From Marivivens sp. (GTDB lineage Bacteria > Pseudomonadota > Alphaproteobacteria > Rhodobacterales > Rhodobacteraceae), in assembly GCA_024642185.1 (NCBI GenBank), contig JAHEBR010000001.1:1-42865 (forward strand): DNA of 42,865 bases. Reading direction: 5' to 3'. The notes under the pieces are model-generated. The model saw nothing but the letters and a program-made list of their open reading frames with translations. It was not told the DNA's origin and ran no database searches. The position numbers were made by a program, and so were the translations under genes. Positions 36,700-42,865 of this stretch are shown piece after piece. The first letter of the stretch is position 1. Every line of letters begins with the position of its first letter.

Positions 36700-37100
36700 C
36701 CAAGAAGGTCGTCCTCGTCTCCGCCGTCGCGCTCATCGATCCGGATGGGCGCGTCCTTCTGGCCCAGCGGCCCGAGGGGAAATCCATGGCCGGCTTGTGG
36801 GAATTTCCCGGCGGCAAGGTCGAGGCTGGCGAGACGCCGGAGGAGGGCCTGATTCGCGAACTTCACGAGGAGCTGGGCATCGACACATGGTCGTCGTGCC
36901 TCGCGCCCCTGACCTTCGCGAGCCACGCTTACGAGGATTTCCACCTTTTGATGCCACTCTTCGCCTGCCGCCGCTGGAACGGCACCCCGCATTCGAAAGA
37001 GGGGCAGGCGCTGAAATGGGTGAAGGCTCAGGATCTTAGGAACTTTTCCATGCCGCCAGCAGACATACCCCTGATCCCCATCCTTAGGGATTGGCTCTGA
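36696..37100 (+). CDS. mutT: 8-oxo-dGTP diphosphatase (MutT-type Nudix hydrolase)
   Basis: A 134-residue Nudix enzyme that removes oxidised dGTP from the nucleotide pool. The Nudix box is complete between residues 40 and 62: Gly40, Glu46, Arg54-Glu55 and Glu58-Glu59 with Gly61. RPEGKSMAGLWEFPGG before it is typical of MutT. The start is GTG at 36696, overlapping the argJ stop by four bases, so translation is coupled. A 99-base gap follows before a small ORF. Confidence 0.93.
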   Translation: MTKKVVLVSAVALIDPDGRVLLAQRPEGKSMAGLWEFPGGKVEAGETPEEGLIRELHEELGIDTWSSCLAPLTFASHAYEDFHLLMPLFACRRWNGTPHSKEGQALKWVKAQDLRNFSMPPADIPLIPILRDWL

Positions 37101-37134
37101 TATCTTTCGATATCGAGACGGTTCTCAGCATTTC

Positions 37135-37163
37135 TGGTTATTGTTGCCAAAATCGGTTATAAA
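37135..37163 (+). promoter_or_regulatory. Candidate promoter of the small ORF
   Basis: TATAAA (37158-37163, 5 of 6 matches) lies 17 bases after TGGTTA (37135-37140, 3 of 6). The start of transcription would be about 30 bases before the small ORF ATG. The -35 box is weak. Confidence 0.35.
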
Positions 37164-37199
37164 CTGTGCAACGTCAGATGCCGCTTTGGGGGAAGTTGT

Positions 37200-37334
37200 A
37201 TGCTGCGCACGATCGTTATCGGAACTTGTGTTGCCATTCAGGGGCAGTTCGTTCGTCAACTCGACAACGGGAACATCGTCATCCGTGTCGGTGATCAGAC
37301 CTATGAAGGCAAGCCGGCCAACAAGGCGGCCTAG
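37200..37334 (+). CDS. Small conserved-looking protein, 44 residues
   Basis: ATG at 37200 to TAG at 37334 encodes 44 residues: a short hydrophobic start (LRTIVIGTCVAIQG), then FVRQLDNGNIVIRVGDQTYEG and a small basic tail. GGGGGAAG lies seven bases before the ATG, a promoter-like TATAAA lies upstream and a strong terminator follows 26 bases after the stop, so the unit looks like an independent short mRNA. The alternating pattern VRQLDNGNIVIRVGD suggests a small beta-structure. I do not recognise the family with certainty. It is too short for ordinary ORF length limits. Confidence 0.6.
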   Translation: MLRTIVIGTCVAIQGQFVRQLDNGNIVIRVGDQTYEGKPANKAA

Positions 37335-37359
37335 TCAAAAGGCACCGGCGGAAAGAAAG

Positions 37360-37390
37360 AGGCCAGCCCTCAGGCTGGCCTTTTGTTGTT
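37360..37390. terminator. Intrinsic terminator between the small ORF and infB (likely bidirectional)
   Basis: AGGCCAGCC (37360-37368) pairs perfectly with GGCTGGCCT (37373-37381) around a CTCA loop. On the plus strand TTTTGTTGTTT follows. On the minus strand, reading from infB, the stem is followed by TTTCTTTCC, so it can also end the rimP-infB operon. Confidence 0.85.
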
Positions 37391-37394
37391 TCTA

Positions 37395-39872
37395 TCAGAG
37401 CGTCCGCTCGATCTCTTCGCGCTCGAAAATCTCGATGACATCGCCGGGGCGGATATCGTCGTAATTCTCGAAGGCCATGCCGCACTCCTGGCCGGAAATG
37501 ACCTCGGCCACCTCGTCCTTGAAGCGCTTGAGGGTCTTGAGCGTGCCTTCGTGGATCACCACGTCGTCGCGCAGGAGGCGCACGCCGGCGGAGCGGCGGG
37601 CAACGCCTTCGGTAACCAGACAGCCGGCAACCTTGCCAACATTGGACACCTTGAAGACCTCTTTGATCGCCGCGTAACCGATGAACTTCTCGCGCACCTC
37701 GGCCGAGAGAAGGCCAGACGCCGCTTTCTTCACATCATCCACAAGATCGTAGATGACCGAATAGTAGCGGATCTCGACGCCCTTCTGGTTGGCGCTGTTA
37801 CGCGCCGAGGCATTGGCACGAACGTTGAAGCCGATGACCGGACAACCCGACGCTTCGGCAAGGCCGATATCGGTCTCGGTAATCGCGCCGACACCCGAGT
37901 GGATCACGCGCACGCGCACCTCGTCGTTGCCGATCTTCTCCATCGCCTGAACGATGGCTTCGGACGAACCCTGAACATCGGCCTTCACCACGATCGGCAG
38001 CTCGGAAACGCTCTGATCGGCCTTGTGCTTGGCCATCAGCTGATCGAGCGTCGTCGCCGCACCGGCAGCGGCGCGTTTGTCTTTCGCCGCTTTCTCGCGG
38101 TAGGTCGCGATTTCGCGGGCCTGTGCTTCGGTCTCGACAACGTTAAGAACGTCGCCCGCCTCGGGGGTGCCGTTGAGGCCAAGAACCTCGACCGGAACCG
38201 AGGGGCCAGCTTCTTTGACGCGCTCGCCCTTGTCGTCGACCAGCGCACGCACCTTGCCCCACTGTTCGCCGACGACAAAGATGTCGCCCTGCTTAAGGGT
38301 GCCGTGCTGCACGAGAACGGTCGCTACCGGGCCGCGGCCAACGTCAAGCTGGGCTTCGATCACAGCGCCCTGAGCGGCGCGGTTCGGGTTAGCCTTGAGC
38401 TCGAGGATCTCGGCCTGAAGCGCGATTGCCTCAAGGAGGGTATCGAGGCCCTTACCACTCAGTGCCGAAACTTCGACGGTCTGCACATCGCCGCCCATCT
38501 CTTCGACCACGACTTCGTGATGCAGAAGATCGGTGCGGACCTTTTGGGGGTTGGCCGAGGGCTTGTCGCATTTGTTGATGGCGACGATCATCGGAACCTT
38601 GGCGGCCTTGGCGTGGTTGATGGCTTCAACCGTCTGCGGCATGACCGCATCGTCGGCTGCCACAACCAGAATCACGATGTCCGTGACCTGAGCACCGCGG
38701 GCGCGCATCGAGGTAAAGGCCGCGTGGCCCGGCGTGTCGAGGAACGACAAGACGTGGCCGCTGTCGGTTGTCACCTGATAGGCGCCGATGTGTTGGGTAA
38801 TGCCACCGGCTTCGCCAGAGACAACCTTGGTCTTGCGGATCGCGTCGAGAAGCGAGGTCTTGCCGTGGTCGACGTGGCCCATGACGGTGATGATCGGCGG
38901 ACGCGGACGCAGGTCTTCGGCCTTGTCCTTGACCGTGTCGATCACCTGCTCAACGTCGGCATCCGAAACGCGCACGACACGGTGGCCAAATTCTTCGACG
39001 ATAAGCTCGGCGGTATCGGCGTCGATCGCCTGGTTCTGGGTCGCCATGATGCCGTTTTGCATAAGGGCTTTGACCACATCAGCCACACGCTCGGCCATAC
39101 GGTTGGCAAGCTCGGATACCATGATCGCTTCGGGGATCTGCACGTCGCGCACGATCTTCTCGCGCTCTTGCATCCCGCCCATGGCTTTTTGGCGTGCACG
39201 CTCTTGCTTGCGCTTCATCGCCGCCATCGAACGCTGACGTCCGCCCTCACCACCGGTGAGCGCCTGATTGAGCGTCAGCTTGCCGCCACGGCGACCTTCG
39301 TCATCGCGCCCCGGCTTGACCTTGGCCGCCTTTTCGCGGGCTTCGCGTTCGCGGTCGGGCTTGCGCGGCGCGGATGGGGCGCGAGCCTCACCGACTTCGC
39401 CTTCGCCAGCGGCTTTGGTCGCGGCGCGGCGGGTGGCCTCTTCGGCCTTCACGCGCTTGCGCTCTTCTTCCTCGGCCTTGGCGCGAGCCTTCTCTTCGCG
39501 TTCGCGATCCTCGCGTTCCTTGGCTTCAACCTCCGCGCGGCGACGCTCGCGCTCCTCGGCGCGCTCGCGCTCTTCGGTCTCGCGCTGGGCAGCCTCTTCC
39601 GACTCCCGCGCCTTGGCCAAAGCGAGCGCCTTCATCCGGCGTTCAAGCTCGGCGTCCGAAATGCCTGCGGGGCGCTTGGAGGGATCGCTCACAACAGGAG
39701 CGGCCGGTCCGCCAGCGGGTTTGGCCGCGGCACCGGGCTTGGGGACCACAACGCGCTTGCGCTTGGTTTCCACCACGACGCTCTTGGTCCGGCCATGGCT
39801 GAAGCTTTGCTTCACGCTCCCCGGACGGGAGCCGCCGAGACCCAGAGTCTTCTTGCCGTCGTTATCGGTCAT
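37395..39872 (-). CDS. infB: Translation initiation factor IF-2
   Basis: An 825-residue GTPase that places initiator tRNA on the 30S subunit. The N-terminal region (residues 75-240) is a long charged, coiled-coil-like stretch rich in Glu, Arg and Ala. The G domain begins with PPIITVMGHVDHGKTS (G1 at 332-339), followed by SGEAGGITQHIGAY (G2), DTPGHAAF (G3) and NKCDKP (G4). The C-terminal beta-barrel ends with GMAFENYDDIRPGDVIEIFE. The length is typical for alphaproteobacteria. The ATG overlaps the upstream stop as ATGA. It is the last gene of the rimP-nusA-ylxR-infB operon and ends 5 bases before the shared terminator region. Confidence 0.99.
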   Translation of the reverse strand: MTDNDGKKTLGLGGSRPGSVKQSFSHGRTKSVVVETKRKRVVVPKPGAAAKPAGGPAAPVVSDPSKRPAGISDAELERRMKALALAKARESEEAAQRETEERERAEERERRRAEVEAKEREDREREEKARAKAEEEERKRVKAEEATRRAATKAAGEGEVGEARAPSAPRKPDREREAREKAAKVKPGRDDEGRRGGKLTLNQALTGGEGGRQRSMAAMKRKQERARQKAMGGMQEREKIVRDVQIPEAIMVSELANRMAERVADVVKALMQNGIMATQNQAIDADTAELIVEEFGHRVVRVSDADVEQVIDTVKDKAEDLRPRPPIITVMGHVDHGKTSLLDAIRKTKVVSGEAGGITQHIGAYQVTTDSGHVLSFLDTPGHAAFTSMRARGAQVTDIVILVVAADDAVMPQTVEAINHAKAAKVPMIVAINKCDKPSANPQKVRTDLLHHEVVVEEMGGDVQTVEVSALSGKGLDTLLEAIALQAEILELKANPNRAAQGAVIEAQLDVGRGPVATVLVQHGTLKQGDIFVVGEQWGKVRALVDDKGERVKEAGPSVPVEVLGLNGTPEAGDVLNVVETEAQAREIATYREKAAKDKRAAAGAATTLDQLMAKHKADQSVSELPIVVKADVQGSSEAIVQAMEKIGNDEVRVRVIHSGVGAITETDIGLAEASGCPVIGFNVRANASARNSANQKGVEIRYYSVIYDLVDDVKKAASGLLSAEVREKFIGYAAIKEVFKVSNVGKVAGCLVTEGVARRSAGVRLLRDDVVIHEGTLKTLKRFKDEVAEVISGQECGMAFENYDDIRPGDVIEIFEREEIERTL

Positions 39873-40501
39873 CTAGCTACTTTTTCCTTTCCGGCAGCAG
39901 GATCGCCACCGTCATTTGCGCGCAAGCCCTTAAGCTTTGCGGCTTCCTCTACAACACGGTTGCTGAGTCCGCCAGTCGCGAGCGCGCCATGTATCACACT
40001 TTGGCGTCCAAATGCCAAACCCAATTCCTGAGCGGTCAGGCAGTCGAAATAACGGGCCCCTTCAGGGGTCCAAAGCTTGGCCTTGCCGCGCGAGGAGCCG
40101 TCGTCAGCCTGCAACAGAACCCGGACGTTTTCGTTTCCGGCAAGCCAGCTTTTCACCTTCTCGAACCCGCAGACCGCGATCCCGGCCTTCCGGGCCATGG
40201 CGAGCAGGTCGATCACGCGGCGGGCAATCTGGCGCTCCACCTCGTCGGCCAAACCCTCCGGCACGGTGACCGGCGTCTTGGCCGAGCGAGAGAACTGGCC
40301 CTTGCCAGCCTTCTCGAGGATCGCGCGATCGGCGGTGACCCACATCCCGCGTCCGGGCAGCTTGCCCAGCACGTCAGGCACGACGACGCCGTCAGGGCCG
40401 ACCACGAACCGGATCAACCCTTCTTTCGGCTTGGCCTCGCCGGTGACTATGCACCGGCGCTCGGCCTCGTCGTCTGTTTTATCGCGGCCACCGCGTGTCA
40501 T
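39869..40501 (-). CDS. YlxR-family RNA-binding protein with L7Ae-like domain
   Basis: A 210-residue protein. Residues 10-90 are the YlxR (DUF448) fold with RRCIVTGEAKPKEGLIRFV and LPGRGMWVTADRAIL (GRG motif). Residues 95-190 resemble an L7Ae/YlxQ fold (DLLAMARKAGIAVCGFEKV), so the protein fuses what are two small proteins, YlxR and YlxQ, in Bacillus. A nucleic-acid-binding role linked to translation or transcription elongation is likely. It lies 20 bases after nusA and overlaps infB by 4 bases, the usual place of this family. Confidence 0.92.
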   Translation of the reverse strand: MTRGGRDKTDDEAERRCIVTGEAKPKEGLIRFVVGPDGVVVPDVLGKLPGRGMWVTADRAILEKAGKGQFSRSAKTPVTVPEGLADEVERQIARRVIDLLAMARKAGIAVCGFEKVKSWLAGNENVRVLLQADDGSSRGKAKLWTPEGARYFDCLTAQELGLAFGRQSVIHGALATGGLSNRVVEEAAKLKGLRANDGGDPAAGKEKVAR

Positions 40502-40521
40502 TGCGTGTTCCTCGGCTCCTC

Positions 40522-42126
40522 TCAGGCCTCGTCTTCCTCGGCGTCTTCCTCGCCCTCAGCGGCAAGATCGGCAGGATCGACCCAGCCCAGCATGACGCGG
40601 GCGTTCATGATCATGTCCTGCGCTTCTTCGAGGCTCACGTCGAACTTCTCCAGAACACCGTCGTCCTTGACGCGCTCGCCCTTGACCGTGGTCCAGCCGC
40701 CGGCCAGTTCCCAGTCGGCGCAGGTGGCGAAATCTTCCAGCGTCAGAACACCGTCTTCGGCCAGCGCCTCGACCATCTGCGGGGTCAGGCCCTCGTAGTT
40801 GATGAGGCTCTCCTGAGCGCCAAGCTCGATCGCGTGATCAAGAGATTTCTTGTTCTGGGCCTCAAGATAATCGCGGGCGCGCGCCTGAAGCTCTCCGGCG
40901 GTGCCTTCATCGACGCCGTCGATCACCAGAAGCTCGTCAACGTCGACATAGGCGACCTCTTCGAGATTGGTGAAGCCTTCGGACACCAGAAGCTGGGCAA
41001 AGAATTCGTCAAGGTCGAGCGTATCCATGAACAGCTTGGTGCGGCTCTCAAACTCGGCCTGACGACGCTTGGATTCCTCTTCCTCGGTCATGATATCGAT
41101 GTCGAGGCCGGTCAGCTGCGAGGCCAGACGCACGTTCTGGCCACGGCGGCCGATGGCAAGCGAAAGCTGCTCTTCGGGCACCACAACCTCGATCTTGCCG
41201 GCCTCTTCGTCGAGCACGACCTTGGAAACCTCGGCCGGCTGAAGCGCGTTGACGAGGAAGGTCGGGATATTCTCGTTCCACGGAATGATGTCGATCTTTT
41301 CGCCCTGAAGCTCGTTGACCACGGCCTGAACACGGCTGCCGCGCATACCAACGCAGGCGCCAACAGGGTCGATCGAGTTGTCATAAGAGACGACGGCGAT
41401 CTTGGCGCGGCTGCCCGGATCGCGGGCGACGGCCTTGATCTCGATGATGCCATCGTAGATCTCGGGCACTTCCATCTTGAAAAGCTCGGCCATGAACTCG
41501 GGCGCGGTGCGGCTGAGGAAGATCTGCGGGCCACGCGGCTCGCGGCGAACCTCCTTGATATAGCAGCGGATACGGTCGCCGGGGCGATAGGCTTCGCGGC
41601 CGATCTTTTCATTGCGGCGCAGGATCGCTTCGCCGGCGCCCACGTCGACGATGACGTTGCCGTATTCCTCGCGCTTGACCAGCGCGTTGATGATCGTGCC
41701 GGCGCGGTCTTTGAATTCCTCGTACTGGCGATCACGCTCGGCTTCGCGGACCTTTTGCAGGATGACCTGCTTGGCCGACTGGGCGGCAATCCGGCCAAGC
41801 TCGACCGGCGGAACCTCTTCAACCAAGGTGTCACCGACGCTCGGATCTTCCATGTATTGCTTGGCCTGCGCGACAGTCATTTCCGCCTGATAGTTCTCAA
41901 GCGCATCTTCTTCGACAACGGTGCGTACGCGGGTAAACGTCGCCTTGCCGGTCTTGCGGTCGATCGACACGCGGATGTCCATCTCGGCGCCGTAGCGGCT
42001 CTTGGCGGCGCGGGCGAGCGACTCTTCCATCGCCTCGACCACAAGGCCGGGGTCGATCATCTTCTCGCGCGCAACGGCTTCGGCCGTTTGCAGAAGCTCA
42101 AGCTGGTTAGCTGAAGTGATTGCCAT
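40522..42126 (-). CDS. nusA: Transcription elongation/termination factor NusA
   Basis: A 534-residue protein that binds RNA polymerase and RNA, affecting pausing, termination and antitermination. N-terminal domain (about 1-135, LLQTAEAVAREKMIDPGLV), S1 domain near 135-200, two KH domains (PVGACVGMRGSRVQAVVNEL and LAIGRRGQNVRLASQLTG), then two helix-hairpin-helix-like repeats (VDELLVIDGVDEGTAGELQ, LEEAQDMIMNARV) and an acidic tail. GAGGAG lies eight bases before the ATG, inside the rimP 3' end. Because NusA modulates terminators, the terminator in the operon leader may be its own feedback site. Confidence 0.98.
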   Translation of the reverse strand: MAITSANQLELLQTAEAVAREKMIDPGLVVEAMEESLARAAKSRYGAEMDIRVSIDRKTGKATFTRVRTVVEEDALENYQAEMTVAQAKQYMEDPSVGDTLVEEVPPVELGRIAAQSAKQVILQKVREAERDRQYEEFKDRAGTIINALVKREEYGNVIVDVGAGEAILRRNEKIGREAYRPGDRIRCYIKEVRREPRGPQIFLSRTAPEFMAELFKMEVPEIYDGIIEIKAVARDPGSRAKIAVVSYDNSIDPVGACVGMRGSRVQAVVNELQGEKIDIIPWNENIPTFLVNALQPAEVSKVVLDEEAGKIEVVVPEEQLSLAIGRRGQNVRLASQLTGLDIDIMTEEEESKRRQAEFESRTKLFMDTLDLDEFFAQLLVSEGFTNLEEVAYVDVDELLVIDGVDEGTAGELQARARDYLEAQNKKSLDHAIELGAQESLINYEGLTPQMVEALAEDGVLTLEDFATCADWELAGGWTTVKGERVKDDGVLEKFDVSLEEAQDMIMNARVMLGWVDPADLAAEGEEDAEEDEA

Positions 42127-42131
42127 TTGGT

Positions 42132-42716
42132 TTACTCCTCGTCCCCATCGATGATGGTCTCAACTTCGTCAAACTGGGCCTCGTCAATCTGGCCCGCATC
42201 TTTCCGTCCGCGCAGAACCTCGCGGATCAATTCATCCGTCAGCACAAGCTTGGCATCCGACAGCCAATCAAACTTGAGCCCGATCGTGATTTCTTCGGCC
42301 TGATCATCAAGCGTGATCAAAACCTCGTCGCCCTCGGTCCCCGCCAGCGTGCCTTTAAAGCGGCGGCGGCCGTCGATCAGTTCGGTCGTCTCGATCTTGG
42401 CGACATAGCCGGCCCACTGGTCGAAATCCTTCAGCCGCGTCAGCGGCCGGTCGATGCCGGGGCTTGAGACTTCGAGCGTATAGGCCTCGATGATCGGATC
42501 CTCGACGTCGAGCACGGCGGAAACGGCGGTGCTGATCTCGCCGCAGTCGTCAACCTCGATGGTTCCATCAGGCCTCTGCGCCATGATCTGCAGCGTCGAT
42601 TCCTTGCCCGTCATCAGGCGGACACGCACAAGCTCGAACCCCAGATCCTCGATCACGGGGCCAGCAATTTCGGCGATGCGGCGGTCAAGGGCCGCCTTGG
42701 CAATAAGGTCTGTCAT
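42132..42716 (-). CDS. rimP: Ribosome maturation factor RimP
   Basis: A 194-residue protein needed for 30S subunit assembly. The N-terminal domain has EDLGFELVRVRLMTGKES and the C-terminal SH3-like domain has RFKGTLAGTEGDEVLITLDD; the motif TLEVSSPGIDRPL is diagnostic. Start at ATG 42716; upstream codons to 42851 are the operon leader. The ribosome-binding site is weak (AGAG). It is the first gene of the rimP-nusA-ylxR-infB operon, and its stop is 5 bases from the nusA start. Confidence 0.97.
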   Translation of the reverse strand: MTDLIAKAALDRRIAEIAGPVIEDLGFELVRVRLMTGKESTLQIMAQRPDGTIEVDDCGEISTAVSAVLDVEDPIIEAYTLEVSSPGIDRPLTRLKDFDQWAGYVAKIETTELIDGRRRFKGTLAGTEGDEVLITLDDQAEEITIGLKFDWLSDAKLVLTDELIREVLRGRKDAGQIDEAQFDEVETIIDGDEE

Positions 42717-42743
42717 GGTCTCTACAAGCTCGAAATTCGGGCA

Positions 42744-42767
42744 CAAAAAAACGGGCGCGCGGCCCGT
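42744..42767 (-). terminator. Intrinsic terminator in the rimP-nusA leader (putative attenuator)
   Basis: On the minus strand ACGGGC (42767-42762) pairs perfectly with GCCCGT (42756-42751) and is followed by a run of seven T (42751-42745). It lies 28 bases upstream of the rimP ATG and downstream of the promoter, so operon expression requires reading through it. Confidence 0.8.
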
Positions 42768-42784
42768 TGATCTTTCCCGGTGGA

Positions 42785-42807
42785 GCCTTGGGGGTGGAGG
42801 CCAAGGC
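42785..42807 (-). promoter_or_regulatory. Upstream hairpin in the rimP-nusA leader
   Basis: On the minus strand GCCTTGG and CCAAGGC, seven bases each, pair around a 9-base loop. It lies between the promoter and the terminator hairpin and may take part in regulation of read-through. Confidence 0.5.
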
Positions 42808-42822
42808 GCCGCTGTCAAGGCG

Positions 42823-42851
42823 CATATACGCGCCCTATCCCGGCGTTGCAA
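42823..42851 (-). promoter_or_regulatory. rimP: Candidate sigma-70 promoter of the rimP-nusA-infB operon
   Basis: On the minus strand TTGCAA (42851-42846) and TATATG (42828-42823) are 17 bases apart; each box matches consensus at 4 of 6 positions. The transcript would begin near 42816 and have a leader of about 100 bases with two hairpins before rimP. Confidence 0.5.
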
Positions 42852-42865
42852 GGGGCAAGGCCAGA

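Noticed and set aside
37383..40031. 882-codon open frame antisense to infB
   Set aside because: Shadow of infB; no domain recognised and no ribosome-binding site at its start.
40495..42114. 539-codon open frame antisense to nusA
   Set aside because: Shadow of nusA caused by codon bias.
42813..42818. TTGACA on the minus strand as rimP -35 box
   Set aside because: The sequence 17 bases downstream is ACCCCC; the TTGCAA/TATATG pair upstream is better.

Overview
The window looks like a chromosomal segment of a high-GC alphaproteobacterium, most probably of the Rhodobacteraceae (Rhodobacter/roseobacter group). Reasons: strong G/C preference at third codon positions; the fixed neighbourhoods rnd-lptC-lptA-lptB-hpf-ptsN (without rpoN), secA/parvulin/argJ/mutT and rimP-nusA-ylxR-infB; TRAP-type uptake systems; and several proteins typical of that family (two-part sulfotransferase, GT14 enzyme with a long C-terminal extension, KpsM-like permease, the protein next to secA that I recall being labelled 'translocase'). 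No rRNA, tRNA, insertion sequence, phage gene or CRISPR array was seen.

Region 1 (1-11465) is a catabolic accessory cluster. It holds a fused TRAP permease cut by the left edge, a class-V PLP enzyme, a divergent RpiR/MurR regulator, an N-formylglutamate-amidohydrolase-family protein, a three-part TRAP importer (small permease, large permease, Tat-exported binding protein), a glutamine-synthetase-like ligase, an aldehyde dehydrogenase and an iron-type alcohol dehydrogenase. The enzyme set fits a gamma-glutamylation route: import an amino alcohol or amine, cap its amine with glutamate, oxidise alcohol to aldehyde to acid, remove the glutamyl group. The substrate cannot be read from sequence. 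The promoter between regulator and importer carries a repeated operator-like motif and appears to drive a leaderless mRNA.

Region 2 (11571-15362) is a housekeeping envelope/stress block: short RNase D, lptC, lptA, lptB (LPS export), long ribosome hibernation factor and ptsN.

Region 3 (15350-26462) is a surface-glycan locus. Minus-strand genes run from cysQ through a KdsB-like cytidylyltransferase, a GT2 glycosyltransferase, galU, galE, a GT1/GT4 glycosyltransferase, a second GT2-like enzyme and a GT14 enzyme to a two-part sulfotransferase. A KpsM-like ABC-2 permease runs the other way. A PAPS-type sulfotransferase together with a PAP phosphatase suggests a sulfated, possibly Kdo-like-sugar-containing exported polysaccharide.

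Region 4 (26463-37390) is core: dnaK (heat-shock-like promoter) and dnaJ separated by an intrinsic terminator, radC, a membrane-anchored conserved protein, secA, a periplasmic parvulin, argJ, mutT, and a 44-residue ORF with its own ribosome-binding site and terminator. Region 5 (37395-42865) is the rimP-nusA-ylxR-infB operon on the minus strand, headed by a promoter and a leader that contains a strong intrinsic terminator 28 bases before rimP, a likely attenuator.

No stretch over 300 bases lacks a gene. All motif positions were read by eye; nothing was searched against a database.
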